NCBI GenBank assembly: GCA_000310025.1
Contig: FN648530.1
Span: 61,574-125,573 of the forward strand
Direction of reading: 5' to 3'
Length of the DNA: 64,000 nucleotides
Source of the DNA: Ectocarpus siliculosus
Taxonomy: Eukaryota; Sar; Phaeophyceae; Ectocarpales; Ectocarpaceae
Shown piece after piece: positions 24,100 to 36,140 of this stretch. The position numbers were made by a program, and so were the translations under genes. The notes below the pieces were generated by a model, which was given only the letters and a program-made list of their open reading frames with translations, was not told the DNA's origin and searched no databases. Within the stretch, counting starts at the first letter, position 1; every line of letters begins with the position of its first letter.

Positions 24100-27000
24100 A
24101 TGAAACCCGCCGTGGTCCTTGCTCTACTAGCAGGCCCTCTGGCGTCACCATCATCAGCACGGTCAGCATCGAGCCCAGCTTTTCTGAGCGGGACCTTGGG
24201 CAAACCATGCTGTTTGACTCAGAGAAAAAAAACAGCGCAGCGACAGCGACAACCCTCATTATCAGGGCGGTTCAACGAGCAGCGAGCAACCACGACATCC
24301 CTCTACAGCAGCCCCAACGCCGAGGAAGAAGAAGCAGCGGCAGATGCGCGGACACCTTCGCTCCTTCTCGCGGCCCCTCGTCCTGCCGAACGCTCTCCCG
24401 CCGGCGATGTCATGTATCAAGATGACAGTCCCGCCGTCGGGGCAACGTCAACATCGATAGTCGATGTCACTGCAGCAGTAGCCGTGGCCATGGCGGCGTT
24501 CAGCTACTTAGCGTTAGGCCCTCTTGATGTCGCCTCTGCCGCGACTACGGCTCCGGGTAGTGTTGAGTTGGTCGCACAAGCAACCACGGCGGCCGCCTCT
24601 GTGGATGTTGGGGCAATCTTCGCAAAGGCTGGTGGGTTCCTGACTGACTGTACAGCAGTAGTCACCGTGCGAAAACCTTGACGGGTCTAGTCGTCTAGTC
24701 TAGTAGGTCGGGACCGTTCCTTCACGCGATACGAGGTTGCGAGTGCGCCACACAGAGCTTCGGTTTCGTGCGCTTTCGCGTGTGTCATGGACAAACACAC
24801 GGATAGTTTTCTGCAGATGTAACAGCAGTGTAGTGGTACAACTCGTTGCCGCTTGTAGTGCGCTAAGATGTGCTGACCAGCGGGTTGGATACGTCATCCG
24901 GACGTCTTGGTTAATGCCATGTGGATCCCGGGTTCTTCTTCGTAGGAGGCGTGCTAGTCCTACTCTAGTCCTAGTCGTGACACAATCGTCGTGCACCCCC
25001 CTACAGCAGTAGTTTCAATGCCTCAGCAAGAGCTTCCGACACCTTGACCCTGTCCCTTCTACGTCGTACCAATAGTTGTATGGATGGCAACACGACCCCG
25101 TCGAAACGAATCGAATCCTGTTCCCCGACACCGTTTTTGTGCCAGGGAGCCGGGCGTTAGGTGGGGGTGCTAGCGGTGCGGCGGCGGCGGTGGTGCAGGT
25201 GCTGTCTCTCATGTGGCTTCGGACCACGATGAACTATCAGGTGAGCGCAGCAACCGGGTTAGACTAAAGATCTCTTCGCGGTATAGACTATCTCTCGTGG
25301 CTTGCTCGATGCATGTAGCAGCGAAAGGACGCCGAACACCCGTAGGGGTAAGCCCAGACTACACCACAAAGTGTCTCCGTATCTTCTTTTGCATCTGCTG
25401 TGACAAACGACTTGCTTTATGTTTCGTGGCAGCAAGTATAAGGCTGGTGCCATTGGGCGCACTGCTGCACCTTTCCCCGCGGTCTGCTTCACGCGCTTGG
25501 ACAACGAACCAGCGTCGCCGGCGTTCACGCATGTGTTTGTTGTCAGTGTGTCTCCACGGCGCCCCCTGCCGCATCGCATACGTACACGCGCGCACGTTCG
25601 CATCGACGGTTTTGTAGCGAAATTTCTGATGCGTGTACATCGGTCCTGCGCTTGTGTCTAGCGATATCGTCCAGTGGTAGATGCTGCCGTGAACTTGGGA
25701 CCGACTTTGACGATTCGTGCGTCCGACGCGGTATGCACGCCTCAGTACAAGAACGGGGGCTCTACCAAGGAAGCCCTCCAGACGCTATGGGAAGAAGGGG
25801 GACTTTCGAGGCTGTACCGAGGAGTGTCTTTCGCGCTGGTGCAAGGCCCTCTTAGCAGGTAGGTCAGAAGTACCAAATGAAGAAGGTGCCGATCATTTAA
25901 CAACGCGAAATCTCTTTGCCACAACGCGGCTACTGCACTGGGGATGGACACGTGGGAGGAGCGGTCTTTGTCACTCCAAGTTTTTTTTCAGTACCACCAT
26001 TCCAATGTGTCGGGGGGGGGGGGGGGGCGTACTCATGGTTGGCATGCCTTAGCGGTTAGACCATTGACCACGCATCCCCACGAGGACAGAGTCATGTCGG
26101 GGGGTGGTGTATTAGTCGTTTTTTCTCCCGAACGAAAAACAGGCACCCAAAACCTGAACACCTACCTGCCCACGTCTACCACCCCCATCGCTCCATTGTT
26201 CAAGGTTTGGGGATACGGCCGCAAACGTGGGAGTCCTGGCCTTGCTGGAGGCATTTGAGTCCACTCGATCGTTGCCACTGCCGGTCAAGTCGGCGGCGGG
26301 GAGCCTCGCTGCGGGATTGTGGCGCATCGGCCTCACGCCAATAGACGCCTACAAGACCACTTTGCAGGTTAACCGCTACTAGGTTAGGTTGACCGCCACA
26401 GTCTTGGTGTTGGCGTTTTGCACGTTAACGATAGTGTCGCGGGGCTGTGGTACTATCCCATGCAGCAGGTTGTGCCTGATAAAGCTGAAACAACCACAGC
26501 CATCAACCACCGTACTTTTTCCGTCGCTCTAGAGACCATACAAGACGTCCTCTCCCATACTTGATATCCACAAGCATCAGCGCGTCACAGTCTAGACATC
26601 GAGCCTGCTCCCCCTTCTACGGCTGTCTCCCCTCTCTTTCTGCCAAGGTTTCCGGGGCTGAGGGAACCAAGCTCCTGGCGGAGAAAGTGGCGGCGAACGG
26701 ACCTACCGTCCTCTTCGAGGGTGCCTTAGCGACCGCCTCGGCTACATTTGTCGGACACTATCCCTGGTGAGGGTGAGAGATCGACTCGATTTCGACCGCT
26801 CTTCTTCTGGTCTTTTGTTGTGGGACCAGAAGCCGCCGCCACGGTTTGTGGGGAGACGACTATGAATAGAGTAGTGCTGCTGTAGTCTTCGGTTTTCCTC
26901 CGCGGTATCGCGTTGTCGAGATGTCGTTCGTTGACGGCACCAAATGCTCTACAGCATGGGCCAGTAGTTAAGAAATACCATGGTATTCAACCAGTAAATA

Positions 27001-28492
27001 TGGTAGAGTCATGGTAATCCACTAAGAAATATGGTAGAGGCTCAATTTTTCACCAAGAAAGTTAAATCGCGTTTGTAGGGTTAAAGAGATACATTTTTGA
27101 TTTATTGGCTAGGAGGTGGATCCTACACTAAACTAGCTCTATACCATGATAACCTGTTCTCGGCGGTGGCGACGAAATACTTGAGAAACTGAGTCTGGGA
27201 TTGTATTTGTGAGCTAGTTCTGTTCTTGTCCATTTGAAGGAACTCTCTGTCCTGCTGTTGGCATTTCCTCCGCCTTCCGCCCCGTGCTTCATCCGCCGTA
27301 CTACCTTGCCGACCTGAACGTCAACCATTTCCTCCCCGTCAACTTCTGGTCTCCCTCATGTACACACGTGTTGTCCGCCCGCTCTGTCCTGGAATCGTTC
27401 GATTGGAAGGTACTTCACGTACAATTCGTTGGGAGCGTGGCTGCCCCCGGCTCCATCAGGGGAACCGCTGCTCAAGCTTGGGAGACAGGCCCTTCTCGGC
27501 AAGTTGACGTTTCCTCCTTCAGCTCTCCCGGGGGTGTTGATTTTCACGCCTTTCTTTTCATCTCGTAGCCTTGCAGAAAATTGAATGCTTGTTGTCGGGG
27601 ATGGATTCGGGTTTTTTTGCGGTACTGAGTACCGACGCCTTCGGGCGAAACGCCTTGAAATGTGGAAGTGTATTGACACAAGGGCGTAAAAACAAAAACG
27701 TTAGAAAATTAGCAAGTTGCTTGCCGTGAACGCCGGACGCGAGCATGTCCAAGCCCTTGGAAGCACTCACCCATCACTTGGTTCAACCCAACCCATCTTC
27801 TCGATGCTATGCTCTCTTTTTTTTTTTTGTATCGGTGATGGTGTCGGTTCTCTTTTTCTCTAGGGCTGTGTTCTTCTTGCGTGTCGGACTGCTGCAGCAA
27901 CTCCATCCGCGTGATCAAGACGACCAAGCAGACCGCGCCGATACCGGTACGATCATGCTGCTGAAGAGATACGTGGCATGCACCTAGTACTTGTAGCAGA
28001 AAAGATAAATGTAGTATTATAGTACCAGTAAGCAAGCAGAGTGCGCCGAGAACACTGTGCAAGAAAGTGTACATGCATACGTCAGACCAGCATCGGGTAT
28101 GAGGGAGGTTAGCACAGCGGCAGAGCGGCGACACCCTAGCGCTAACACTAACACTACGGGATGAGGGGCTGTCTTCCGATTGCTACCCGTCCTCTCTAGT
28201 CAAACTTTGTTGCCAGCGCAGGGCTGGCGGTTTGCACAATAGTCAAATATCACGGTGCACGGGGGAAGCTGACAACCCCCCCCGCTCCCAATCTTGTGTG
28301 AAACACCCGTCTGTCTGCGGACAGCTATCCTACCCGGAAGCTTTGAAGCAGGTCTTGGACGACGACGGTGTGCCGGGTCTCTTCTTGCGAGGTCTCCAGA
28401 CGAGAATCCTCGTCAACGCTCTCCAAGGGGCCTTGTTCGCGGTTGCGTGGAAGTATTTCCAGGAGCTGTTGGCAAGCGGCGGGGGCGCTTGA
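24100..28492 (+). CDS. Mitochondrial carrier family (SLC25-like) protein with long N-terminal leader
   Basis: Eight exons: 24100-24631, 25161-25240, 25746-25858, 26205-26367, 26648-26766, 27410-27498, 27864-27946 and 28325-28492 (TGA). All phases agree and the total is 448 residues. The three carrier repeats are recognisable from VVQVLSLMWLRTTMNYQ, LYRGVSFALVQGPLSRFGD, LTPIDAYKTTLQ (the Px[DE]xx[KR] signature), FEGALATASATFVGHYPWYF, CCSNSIRVIKTTKQ and GLFLRGLQTRILVNALQGALF. Such proteins exchange metabolites across organelle inner membranes; the substrate is unknown. About 205 residues precede the first repeat. They begin with a hydrophobic leader and an ASSPAF string that could be a plastid signal/transit junction, and a further hydrophobic segment follows near residue 120. 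Plastid location is therefore possible but only inferred. The intron after ALLG has the donor CTCG|GCAAGT; using it gives ALLGLCSSCVSD, matching the family without an insertion. Confidence 0.92.
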
Positions 28493-30345
28493 GATTTTTG
28501 GGGTACGGTAGTGGCCTGGCATGACGATACAGGATAGCAGCAATGGTATGGTCACTTTCTGCATCACAAGGCACGTGACGAACTGGATTGAATGTTGAGG
28601 AGGATATGCAACTGCTGTGTTACAAAGGAGGTATTCGGCTGACTCTATTGCATTACGAGTTTCTTTCCACACGTAGGAGCCATACCGGTCAGGGCGGAGG
28701 ACATTCCCAACCTTGGACGGCGAGGACGGTGATGTTTGTGGCACATCGCTCATGACCCCGACAATGCGTATCACTACAAGCATTGTAACATACTACCTGA
28801 AAAAAGTATCGCGATTTTGAGGTCTGTGTGATACTGTATCAGTTCTGACCTGTTGGTGAGATGGCTCCTCCGTGTTTCGATTGCTTCTGTGGCCTACATG
28901 TGCGTTACTACTCTGTAGGCGGAGCATTCTACATCAGGAGTATGGTAGAAATTATTGGGCAAAATTACTTCACTTTAGAGTGTTGGCTGTAGTGCTGCGA
29001 GACACACACGGTGGGTGGGGGGTCGTTAGCTTGTTTCGCTGGTTCGTTCATGTCTTGGTAGATGAACAAATTAGAACGTCAAGATTCGGGGGCAAGCTAC
29101 GTGTTCTCCCGAGTCATGTATACGATGGACGTGTAAAAATTGTCGCAAGGTTTCATCCGTGAATATGTGCTTGTGTGTCTCAAGCTGCCGTAACTTTTCT
29201 GGTTGCAAGCACGAATTTCGTAGGTTCGTATGTATGTATTCCTTTGGTGCCCACAGCAGTCCTCGGCAACCGCAATGGTTCATTCGTGAGCTCTTGATTA
29301 CAAACACCCCCCAATGCCACTACAACCAATACTATATTTCAGGTGGAGAACAACAGTAGATGGCCGAAAAACAATGCCCCTCCCCCTGCTAAGTCAAGCA
29401 CGCTGTGAGCACTCCTGCATCTGCTCCCTGTACAAGAACCTTGTTGTACACGTCCGCGATGGTCCCTACGTCTCTCAGTGCGTCTTGGTTTGAAAGCGAT
29501 ATCGTCATAGATCGTAAACGTACATCGAAAATCACTTCGTAAATGTTTCCTCAATGCATGTGTGCTGCAATATAGTCATAAAAACACACGCATGTTGAGC
29601 TGCCCAACTGTAAAGCAATGATGTTGTCACCCCGCTGCTGTAGCGTGAAATTCCCCGCGCTCATCCACACTTACTCACGGGCCATGTACACACACGCCCT
29701 CACCGTACACTCTACATATTGACAGTCTAAGGTGCGGACATCAACACGCACAAAGTTTCACTCCGGCTGTGGTACAACGCTAAAATTGAGAACCAAGACA
29801 CTTACAGGTAACATGATGATGGAGTAACAAGGAACTGTCATGGTACTTCTTTTTAGCCTCTGCTTTCTGCTTCTGCTGCGACCACTCCTTATGAAGATAC
29901 AGTGTACACAATAAATGAACATGAAACAAGTGCTCTCTTTGCCACGCTTGTATGTCACGTGGTATCGCACGAAGGCGAAGCACGCAGCCGTAGCGAATCC
30001 ACGTTCGTTTTAAAACAATAAATTTACGCCCACCCAACCCCGTTGGAGTTTACCACGTTCACAACAACGGCCCCCGCCTGCCCGGCCTGTAGGAAACATC
30101 CAACATCTGATTGGTAACACACACGAAAGTTGTGAAGGACCACAGTAGCTTGGAATTCCACGACATGTCAGCGCCCAATACGCTTTGAAAAAACAGTGGT
30201 CTATATTCACAATGTATGGCAGCTTCGTTTGTGTGAAAGTGCCAGTTCACGTCACGGCCGGGAAAAAGTGTTTTGATCGCAAGACGTCGCGAAAGAGGTA
30301 GTCTAGATTCCATCACGGGGAATAAATGGCACACGAGGTGTATCA
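28493..30345. other. Convergent spacer between the carrier and F-box genes
   Basis: About 1.85 kb lies between two stop codons on opposite strands. No conserved exon, tRNA or repeat family was recognised. One ACTGCTGT octamer is at 28611-28618. Confidence 0.5.
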
Positions 30346-33300
30346 TCACTGTACGGAGCAGTAGCAGCAGGTGCTCTCGGTGGTGAAACCAGCGTCAGTC
30401 AGGCATTGGAGAAGAACGCTGTTGCTTCTTCTGCGGCACGCCGACGTGTAGCCTAGCCGAAACTCTCCCCCATCGTCGTCAACAGGACCCTTTTGGATCA
30501 GGCGCACGTGCTCCGTCCTCGCCCAAAAATGGCCGGATGTAAGCACCTGCTGGGCGTCGTTCGATACGAGGGGGCGGGGCGGGGCTGAGGGGCTCCGGCG
30601 AGGGAGACAATGACAGGCGTACAGTGACTGTACGAAGTAATGAGAGGGAAGCTTGCTGTGTCTGATGGTTCGGCAAGAGACAGACAGGCAGACATGGTCT
30701 ACAACAATAGTTGGTACCCTGTATTTGTTCTAGCGGCTACTGTAGGTTGAGAGTTCAAGGTGTGCCTTTTTTGCTCATTGGAAGCCGCTTATTCATGAGT
30801 ACATTTCGTGGAAGAAATGCGGAGAAGGCATGCACCCCAACGGATTTCACTTTCTTGTTGTCACCCCGAATCGAAACTGTTAAATCACAAGATCGATGGG
30901 AGCGTTACAAACTGCAAGTGACGGCTAGCAAACAAATCCGAAGGCGGGGGAGACGAGGCTCTTGTTTGCTCTCGAACTATTTTTATTTGCGCCGTACGAG
31001 ATTGATACACGAGTGGCAAACTCCAGCCAAAGACCAACAAACAGCACCCGACCGATTCCCCCTGATCCCTTCGAACGCACCTCCCCGAGGTAAACGCGCT
31101 CCTTCTCGACCTCGTACACCACCGCCTCAAGCCAAGCTCCCGGCACGTGCAAACCTTTGCACCACACCTCGACGGCGTCCCCCGCTTGAAGAGGGATCCC
31201 TTTCAGGGGTGCCGCAAGGTGCTCATTGCCCCACCTCAGCCGGTCGCGAACCACCCATTCGTCCCACTTTGGCTCCCATCCTGGGTAGTGGACCTTGGGT
31301 GTCATAGAGGGGGGAGGCGGGGGGATAGGGAGGGCTCATCTGCTTGTTTTTTCGTTTTCTTGTCTGCTTGGCGTACGGCAAGGAAGCCACCTTGGGTGAG
31401 AGCGCCGCTTGCTGGCATGAACCTCACGCAACATGTGTTGCCACAATCTTCGGTTGGAGTCCGCGATAAGGCACGTGGTGGCGTCGTCACTTTGTGGTGA
31501 TACGCAGAAACAGGGAGAGGGCTGACGCTTTCCCCTCATGATACGAGAGAACACACTCGAGTACGAGTGCCGCGAAGGACATCTTCGCCGGGTATTTGTT
31601 GGGTTGGCAACCGGAAAGGTGCCCGCGTCTTTCGAAAAACCTTTGTGGGAAATGTTATCTGAGAACACCCGCGACGCCCGCGCTGTCCATATATATGTGG
31701 GGGAACTTCATCGCGCCGGTGAATCTTCATCGTATTGTAACAAAAATAAAAAACACTGTTTTGGGAACAATATCAAAGAAATTTCAAAGACCAAGTTCAC
31801 CTACAATAGATGCCACGTAGTGGTCACCCTGTACAAGGCCCCATACATAAGGTCAGTTGCTCTGTACAAGCCCGGTGAGGCTTCATGACTCATGCGGGAT
31901 AGTCAAGTCGCCTCATGCTCTGAGTAGGGCAGGGCACCCGCCATAGGGCCGGCCAAACCCCTTGGCGCTGTGGGGCCGTATACAACAGGAGGGACTACCG
32001 TACCTTGTAGTAGCCGGGTTTTTCTCCCTTGTCCACGACCCGGGCTAGCCACCAGGCCGTCCCGTCGTACACCTCCAAGGACTCCAATCTAAACTTTCCT
32101 TTCCATGCCACCTGCACCTCGTCACCCACCTGCCAACAAAGAAATTGAAATTGAACGAAATAGTAAGTGGGACCGGCAGCAGGAGCACCGTCGACAACAA
32201 CGCAAAGACAAACCAGGTGAGCAAAGAAGGCTTTTTGTTCATGACGTGGTTTCGTGCTGCAAGGTGTGTCCATTAATAGAAGGTACAGAGTACCAAGGGT
32301 ACGGTTTTTTTGTGTTGGGAAGGCTCTTGCTCAAGTGTAGGGAACCCGTAATGATAATTGGAGGCTGACTCTTTTCGACGGGACCAACGTCCTGCAATTT
32401 GATACCACACCGAAGCAATTTTTTCTGAAGGGTTTACGTTGGCGTTGTTATCCTTAACCTTTATCCGCCTCCCGCACCCTTCCCATGTCGACGTGCTCCA
32501 CACCCACGATCTCCTCGGCTATTTCAATATATTGACGGTTCCACTTCACCAAGACGCCGACTCACATGGGGGTCCAGCAATCGCCTCTTGTAGCGACCTT
32601 TGAAGCCATCACCTTTCTCATCACCGGTAGACGAATTTCTTCCGCTTGCCGTCGGCTTAGTGGCAGTGGCTTCCCTGCAATCAACAGGGCCACAACCACC
32701 GCCGCCAGCATCGGGACCTCCTTGCCCAGCACTCTCGCTTGTTTCACTCTGAAGAACTGGAAACCGTTCGTCGTACGCTTCACGCCACAGACCATCTCCC
32801 TCTGCGGCTTCCCGAAAATCCTGGTTCACCGTGCACAGCACGCCGTTGTCCGACAAACGGATGAACCCGAAGACAAGCTAAAACAACACAATACAGCAGT
32901 GATGATCGGCGGGGGTGGCGGCAGGGGGTAGTTGCTGCTGGTTAGTGGTTGTCCTCACCTGTTTAGGGCTCGGTATTTTTTTCGTGTTCAAAAACATTTT
33001 GTATTAGAGCGCGGTTTCCGACTTGACCTGTTTCTGCAAAAAATACCACGATGTGTATTTTCAGAAGAAGACCTACTGCTGGAGTGCCAATCTCCAATTT
33101 CCATGTTAGAAAAGTATGTATTTGATACACTCGACATCCTGAAGGTCAACCAGATGACCAGGACGGCTGTTGTGCAGTGGTTCCGAGACTGCGTTAGTCC
33201 AAAACTTTGTCCAAAAGCACTGCGAACATCTACACGCATGCCAAACAGTTGATATGCAACTATATCCAACACTCCGTACAAAATCAATTCGAAGTTGAAT

Positions 33301-35536
33301 ATTTTTAAATACCAAGGCTCCCCGAAATATTACGGGGTGGAGTGTTTATTTCCTCGCATACCTGAAGCACGTGGAGAGGGAGACTCGCCGTCACTTCCTG
33401 CTTGAACTTTGCTGCCACTGCCACGACCAGATTTTCGACTGTCGAATATAGAGAGAGGAAAGGAGGTAAAGAGGGTGTAAAGAGAGAGACAGAAACAAAG
33501 ACGGAGACGGAGACAGACAGACAGACAGACAGAAGCGAGGACGACAACGACGTTAACCTCTTCGCGTCAATTCTTAGCATATTTACGAAAACCAAGGCCT
33601 TAGGCATCATTGATGGACGGTTCCAGAGCTTGAGTTGTAAGCTTCTTCCACGTCTACCCAAAAAGCAGCATGGTCGGCCTGGTAAGGGTATGGTATTCTG
33701 GTAACCCGTAACGCTTACGTAGCGACAATGGTCGGTCATGATTTCTGGTGGACACTGTCGACAAGATATATTTTCTACACCCATTTCTACGTGCTGAGTT
33801 GTTGTCTCTTTCAAAATCTCTCAGAAGGATGTTCGAACACCACACGTTGTAGGACCTTCGCGGCTGGAAAGATGGTCGTGGAAGGGAGAGGAGGCTGTAG
33901 ACATTCTTTTTCATGAGGATTATTAAGAACAGACTTCGTAGACTAGATTTTTTTCTTTCTTAATATGACACAACGAAACCATCTCTATCATCATAGAAAA
34001 GAGTCTGAGACAGATTAGCAATGGATTCATAGCGTCAGAAAGTACCTGTATGTCTACGATTTCCCAGACAGCATATAGGGACATCTCCCCTGCGGGTAAC
34101 AGGCTCAACAAGACAGTTTGGTAGCTGTCTTGTGTGTCTCATACATGTTATGTTGGGAAGGTGCAGATGATATGTGTTAGGTACTGGTCGGGCGTTTTGT
34201 GTGTGACACCCTTTTAATCGTAGGGCATGCAATCTCCCTCAGTTTACAAACGTATTTTCAATGTGGTACGCGTATGTACCGGGTATTTGGGTTGTATATG
34301 TGTGGATACATTTCGGAGTATGTGCGGACACACGGGCGTGGTCTCACCATTTTCTTACCTTTTTGTGTAATTTCGTGCTGTTATATCTGCAAATGGCACG
34401 GGAGAACATTTTTTCTTCATTGCCTCCTGACGTGGTCGTCGATAGAGGCATGTGGTTGAGGTTTCATCACCGATTGTGGGTGTGTGTTAAATGCAGTGGG
34501 TATGGCTACCAATCTCGCTCGTATGTAGGTAGAAGGTATGACTATCTCTCCCACTAGTAGGCAGCGTGGACCACAAGTAAAGACAGGGTCGATCATTTCA
34601 TGTATGTTACATCATTTTTGTATTTGGCATGAGAGCAAAAAGAGGTTGTTCTAGTTTGTTTGTAAGCAATTTGACGGTGTATGGGCAGGGGGAGTACTCC
34701 CTGTGTCCATGTTGTACCCAGGTGTCGTCGCATCAATTGTCGCATCAGTTGGCAGCACGTGTCATGGACAGGTAGACGTGGAATGGCGGCGACATTTTTT
34801 TGTTTTTCTGCTCCCCGTGTACACGAACGAGCATACGGTTTCAGGCGGCGGTAGATATCAATACTCATACAGTAGACTAAAGTACAAATTGCCGTGTCTT
34901 TCTGCTGTGTACACAAAATGCTACGCTACGTACGCAATATACTGACCCATGTTCCCTTTCTTGGATCAAAGGGGTGGAGAACACCCCTTACGGGGGGACT
35001 CACACACACATGTCATGATCATGTTTGTCACCTGATGGTGTAAAGATGTGTGTGAAGTTTGCCCGCTTCTCACTGATCGCGCGTTCATAGTCGACGAATG
35101 CCTTGCTAAGCTCCGAAGGGAGAAGGTCCAGAACAACCCTTCCCGCTACGTGGAGAGATGCTTTGAGACCTTGGGTGTCGCGACACCCCCATAGTGCGCA
35201 CAAAGCGACCGTCCAAGCTGGACCGGAGCGCGTACCATCATATCTCGCTGCTGGTTGAGGAGGAGGATCAGCTGCCTCCTCTCCTGCTGCGGCTGTTGTT
35301 CTAGGGACAGCTTCTGAGCAGAAATCCTCCGGGACGTTCTTCGATGGCCCATGCGAGTAGCAGGGGTTGTGCCACTCTACGACATCGGGCATGCTGCGCT
35401 TGGTCCACTCGGCAGGCATGCTGTCCGGTGCACGGATATCGTCGTTTTCTTCTGCCGATGGCGACATATCCCAGGGGATGACGCCATCCGTGAAGCGAAA
35501 TACCCCGCGCCAGTCACCTACCTCCAGATTCTGCAT
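30346..35536 (-). CDS. F-box protein with Tudor-knot/chromo-barrel-like module
   Basis: Six exons on the minus strand: 35032-35536, 33362-33438, 32566-32877, 32004-32129, 31081-31293 and 30346-30546 (TGA). All introns are GT-AG, phases agree and the total is 477 residues. The F-box lies at about residues 183-235 (TASLPLHVLQLVFGFIRLSD, then VNQDFREAAEGDGLWREAY). After a Gly/Thr-rich linker comes a Tudor-knot-like region: VGDEVQVAWKGKF, WWLARVVDKGEKPGYYKVHY, then GWEPKWDEWVVRDRLRW, which resembles the MRG15/MSL3 chromo-barrel. A second Tudor-like strand set follows (GDAVEVWCKG, GAWLEAVVYEV). F-box proteins recruit substrates to SCF ubiquitin ligases, and Tudor-knots bind histone tails or nucleic acid. 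A chromatin-linked ubiquitination role is inference. The first exon (168 aa, no motif) joins in phase but is the least certain part. Its 1.6-kb intron hosts a retroposon copy. Confidence 0.83.
33951..34339 (-). mobile_element. A-tailed retroposon, copy 1
   Basis: This is about 390 bp, nearly identical to the inverted copy at 37164-37550 and partly to 63695-63878. Read on the minus strand it ends GTGTCATATTAAGAAAG plus an A-rich tail (T-run at 33947-33960 on the plus strand). A 65-aa frame inside is identical in copies 1 and 2, which reflects recent duplication rather than proven coding. No tRNA promoter boxes or reverse transcriptase are seen. It sits in intron 1 of the F-box gene. Confidence 0.75.
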
Positions 35537-36140
35537 GACACCTTCCTTCTTGCGTGATATTACTGCGAGGTCTAAACGTCGGCACGGGCGATCGATCGAG
35601 GCGTCTGCGTATCTATGTGCTCTTCGCTAACCCTTTAGATGCTTAGACAAGCGGACGTTCCTGCCGACGTCGAAGTCACGATCCACACGAAAAAACGTTA
35701 CACAGGTTCTCAACACAAACGCCTCCTTCTCTCATGTGTGTTCGTTTTTTCGGAGATGCGGCGTAACTCCATCTTGCGTCTTGCGCAGTCTTGCAGTCTT
35801 GCGTCTGCGCTTGAGTACAAGTATTTGAGTTGAGCCGTATTCGGAGGGGCTACCCAGTACCAGACGAAACAGGCGGAGAAAGGCACCCACAGCGAACTCA
35901 CTCGTGATAGCCCTCTACCGTCCAACCGGGATACAGTTGAAACTCAGGGCCGGCCTAATTCGCACCGCGAAAAGCTTTGAGGGGAGCCAGTAAAGCAGCT
36001 TGGTCGGAAGTATCACTGCTGTGTGTGAGCGTGCGAAAGGCATCGTTGCATTGTGATCGCAGAGTTAGCAGTTAGCCTGCGGCCTTCTTACATCCGCGCC
36101 TGCTACAGGTTGAAGCGAGCGTCTAGGCGCCCTTGCAGCC
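35537..36140. promoter_or_regulatory. Divergent promoter interval between the F-box and long unknown gene
   Basis: The ATG of the F-box gene (minus) and the ATG of the long gene (plus) are 604 bp apart, so this segment should carry both 5' untranslated regions and promoters. I see no clear TATA box. A run of imperfect repeats of TCTTGCG (about 35773-35806) and one ACTGCTGT octamer (36015-36022) are the only notable features. Confidence 0.4.

Noticed and set aside
32440-32565. An open stretch in the F-box intron reading like VKWNRQYIEIAEE
   Set aside because: It would need a 16-bp intron or a frameshift. The GT donor at 32565 joined to 32129 gives LLDPH-VGDEVQVAW, a much better continuation.
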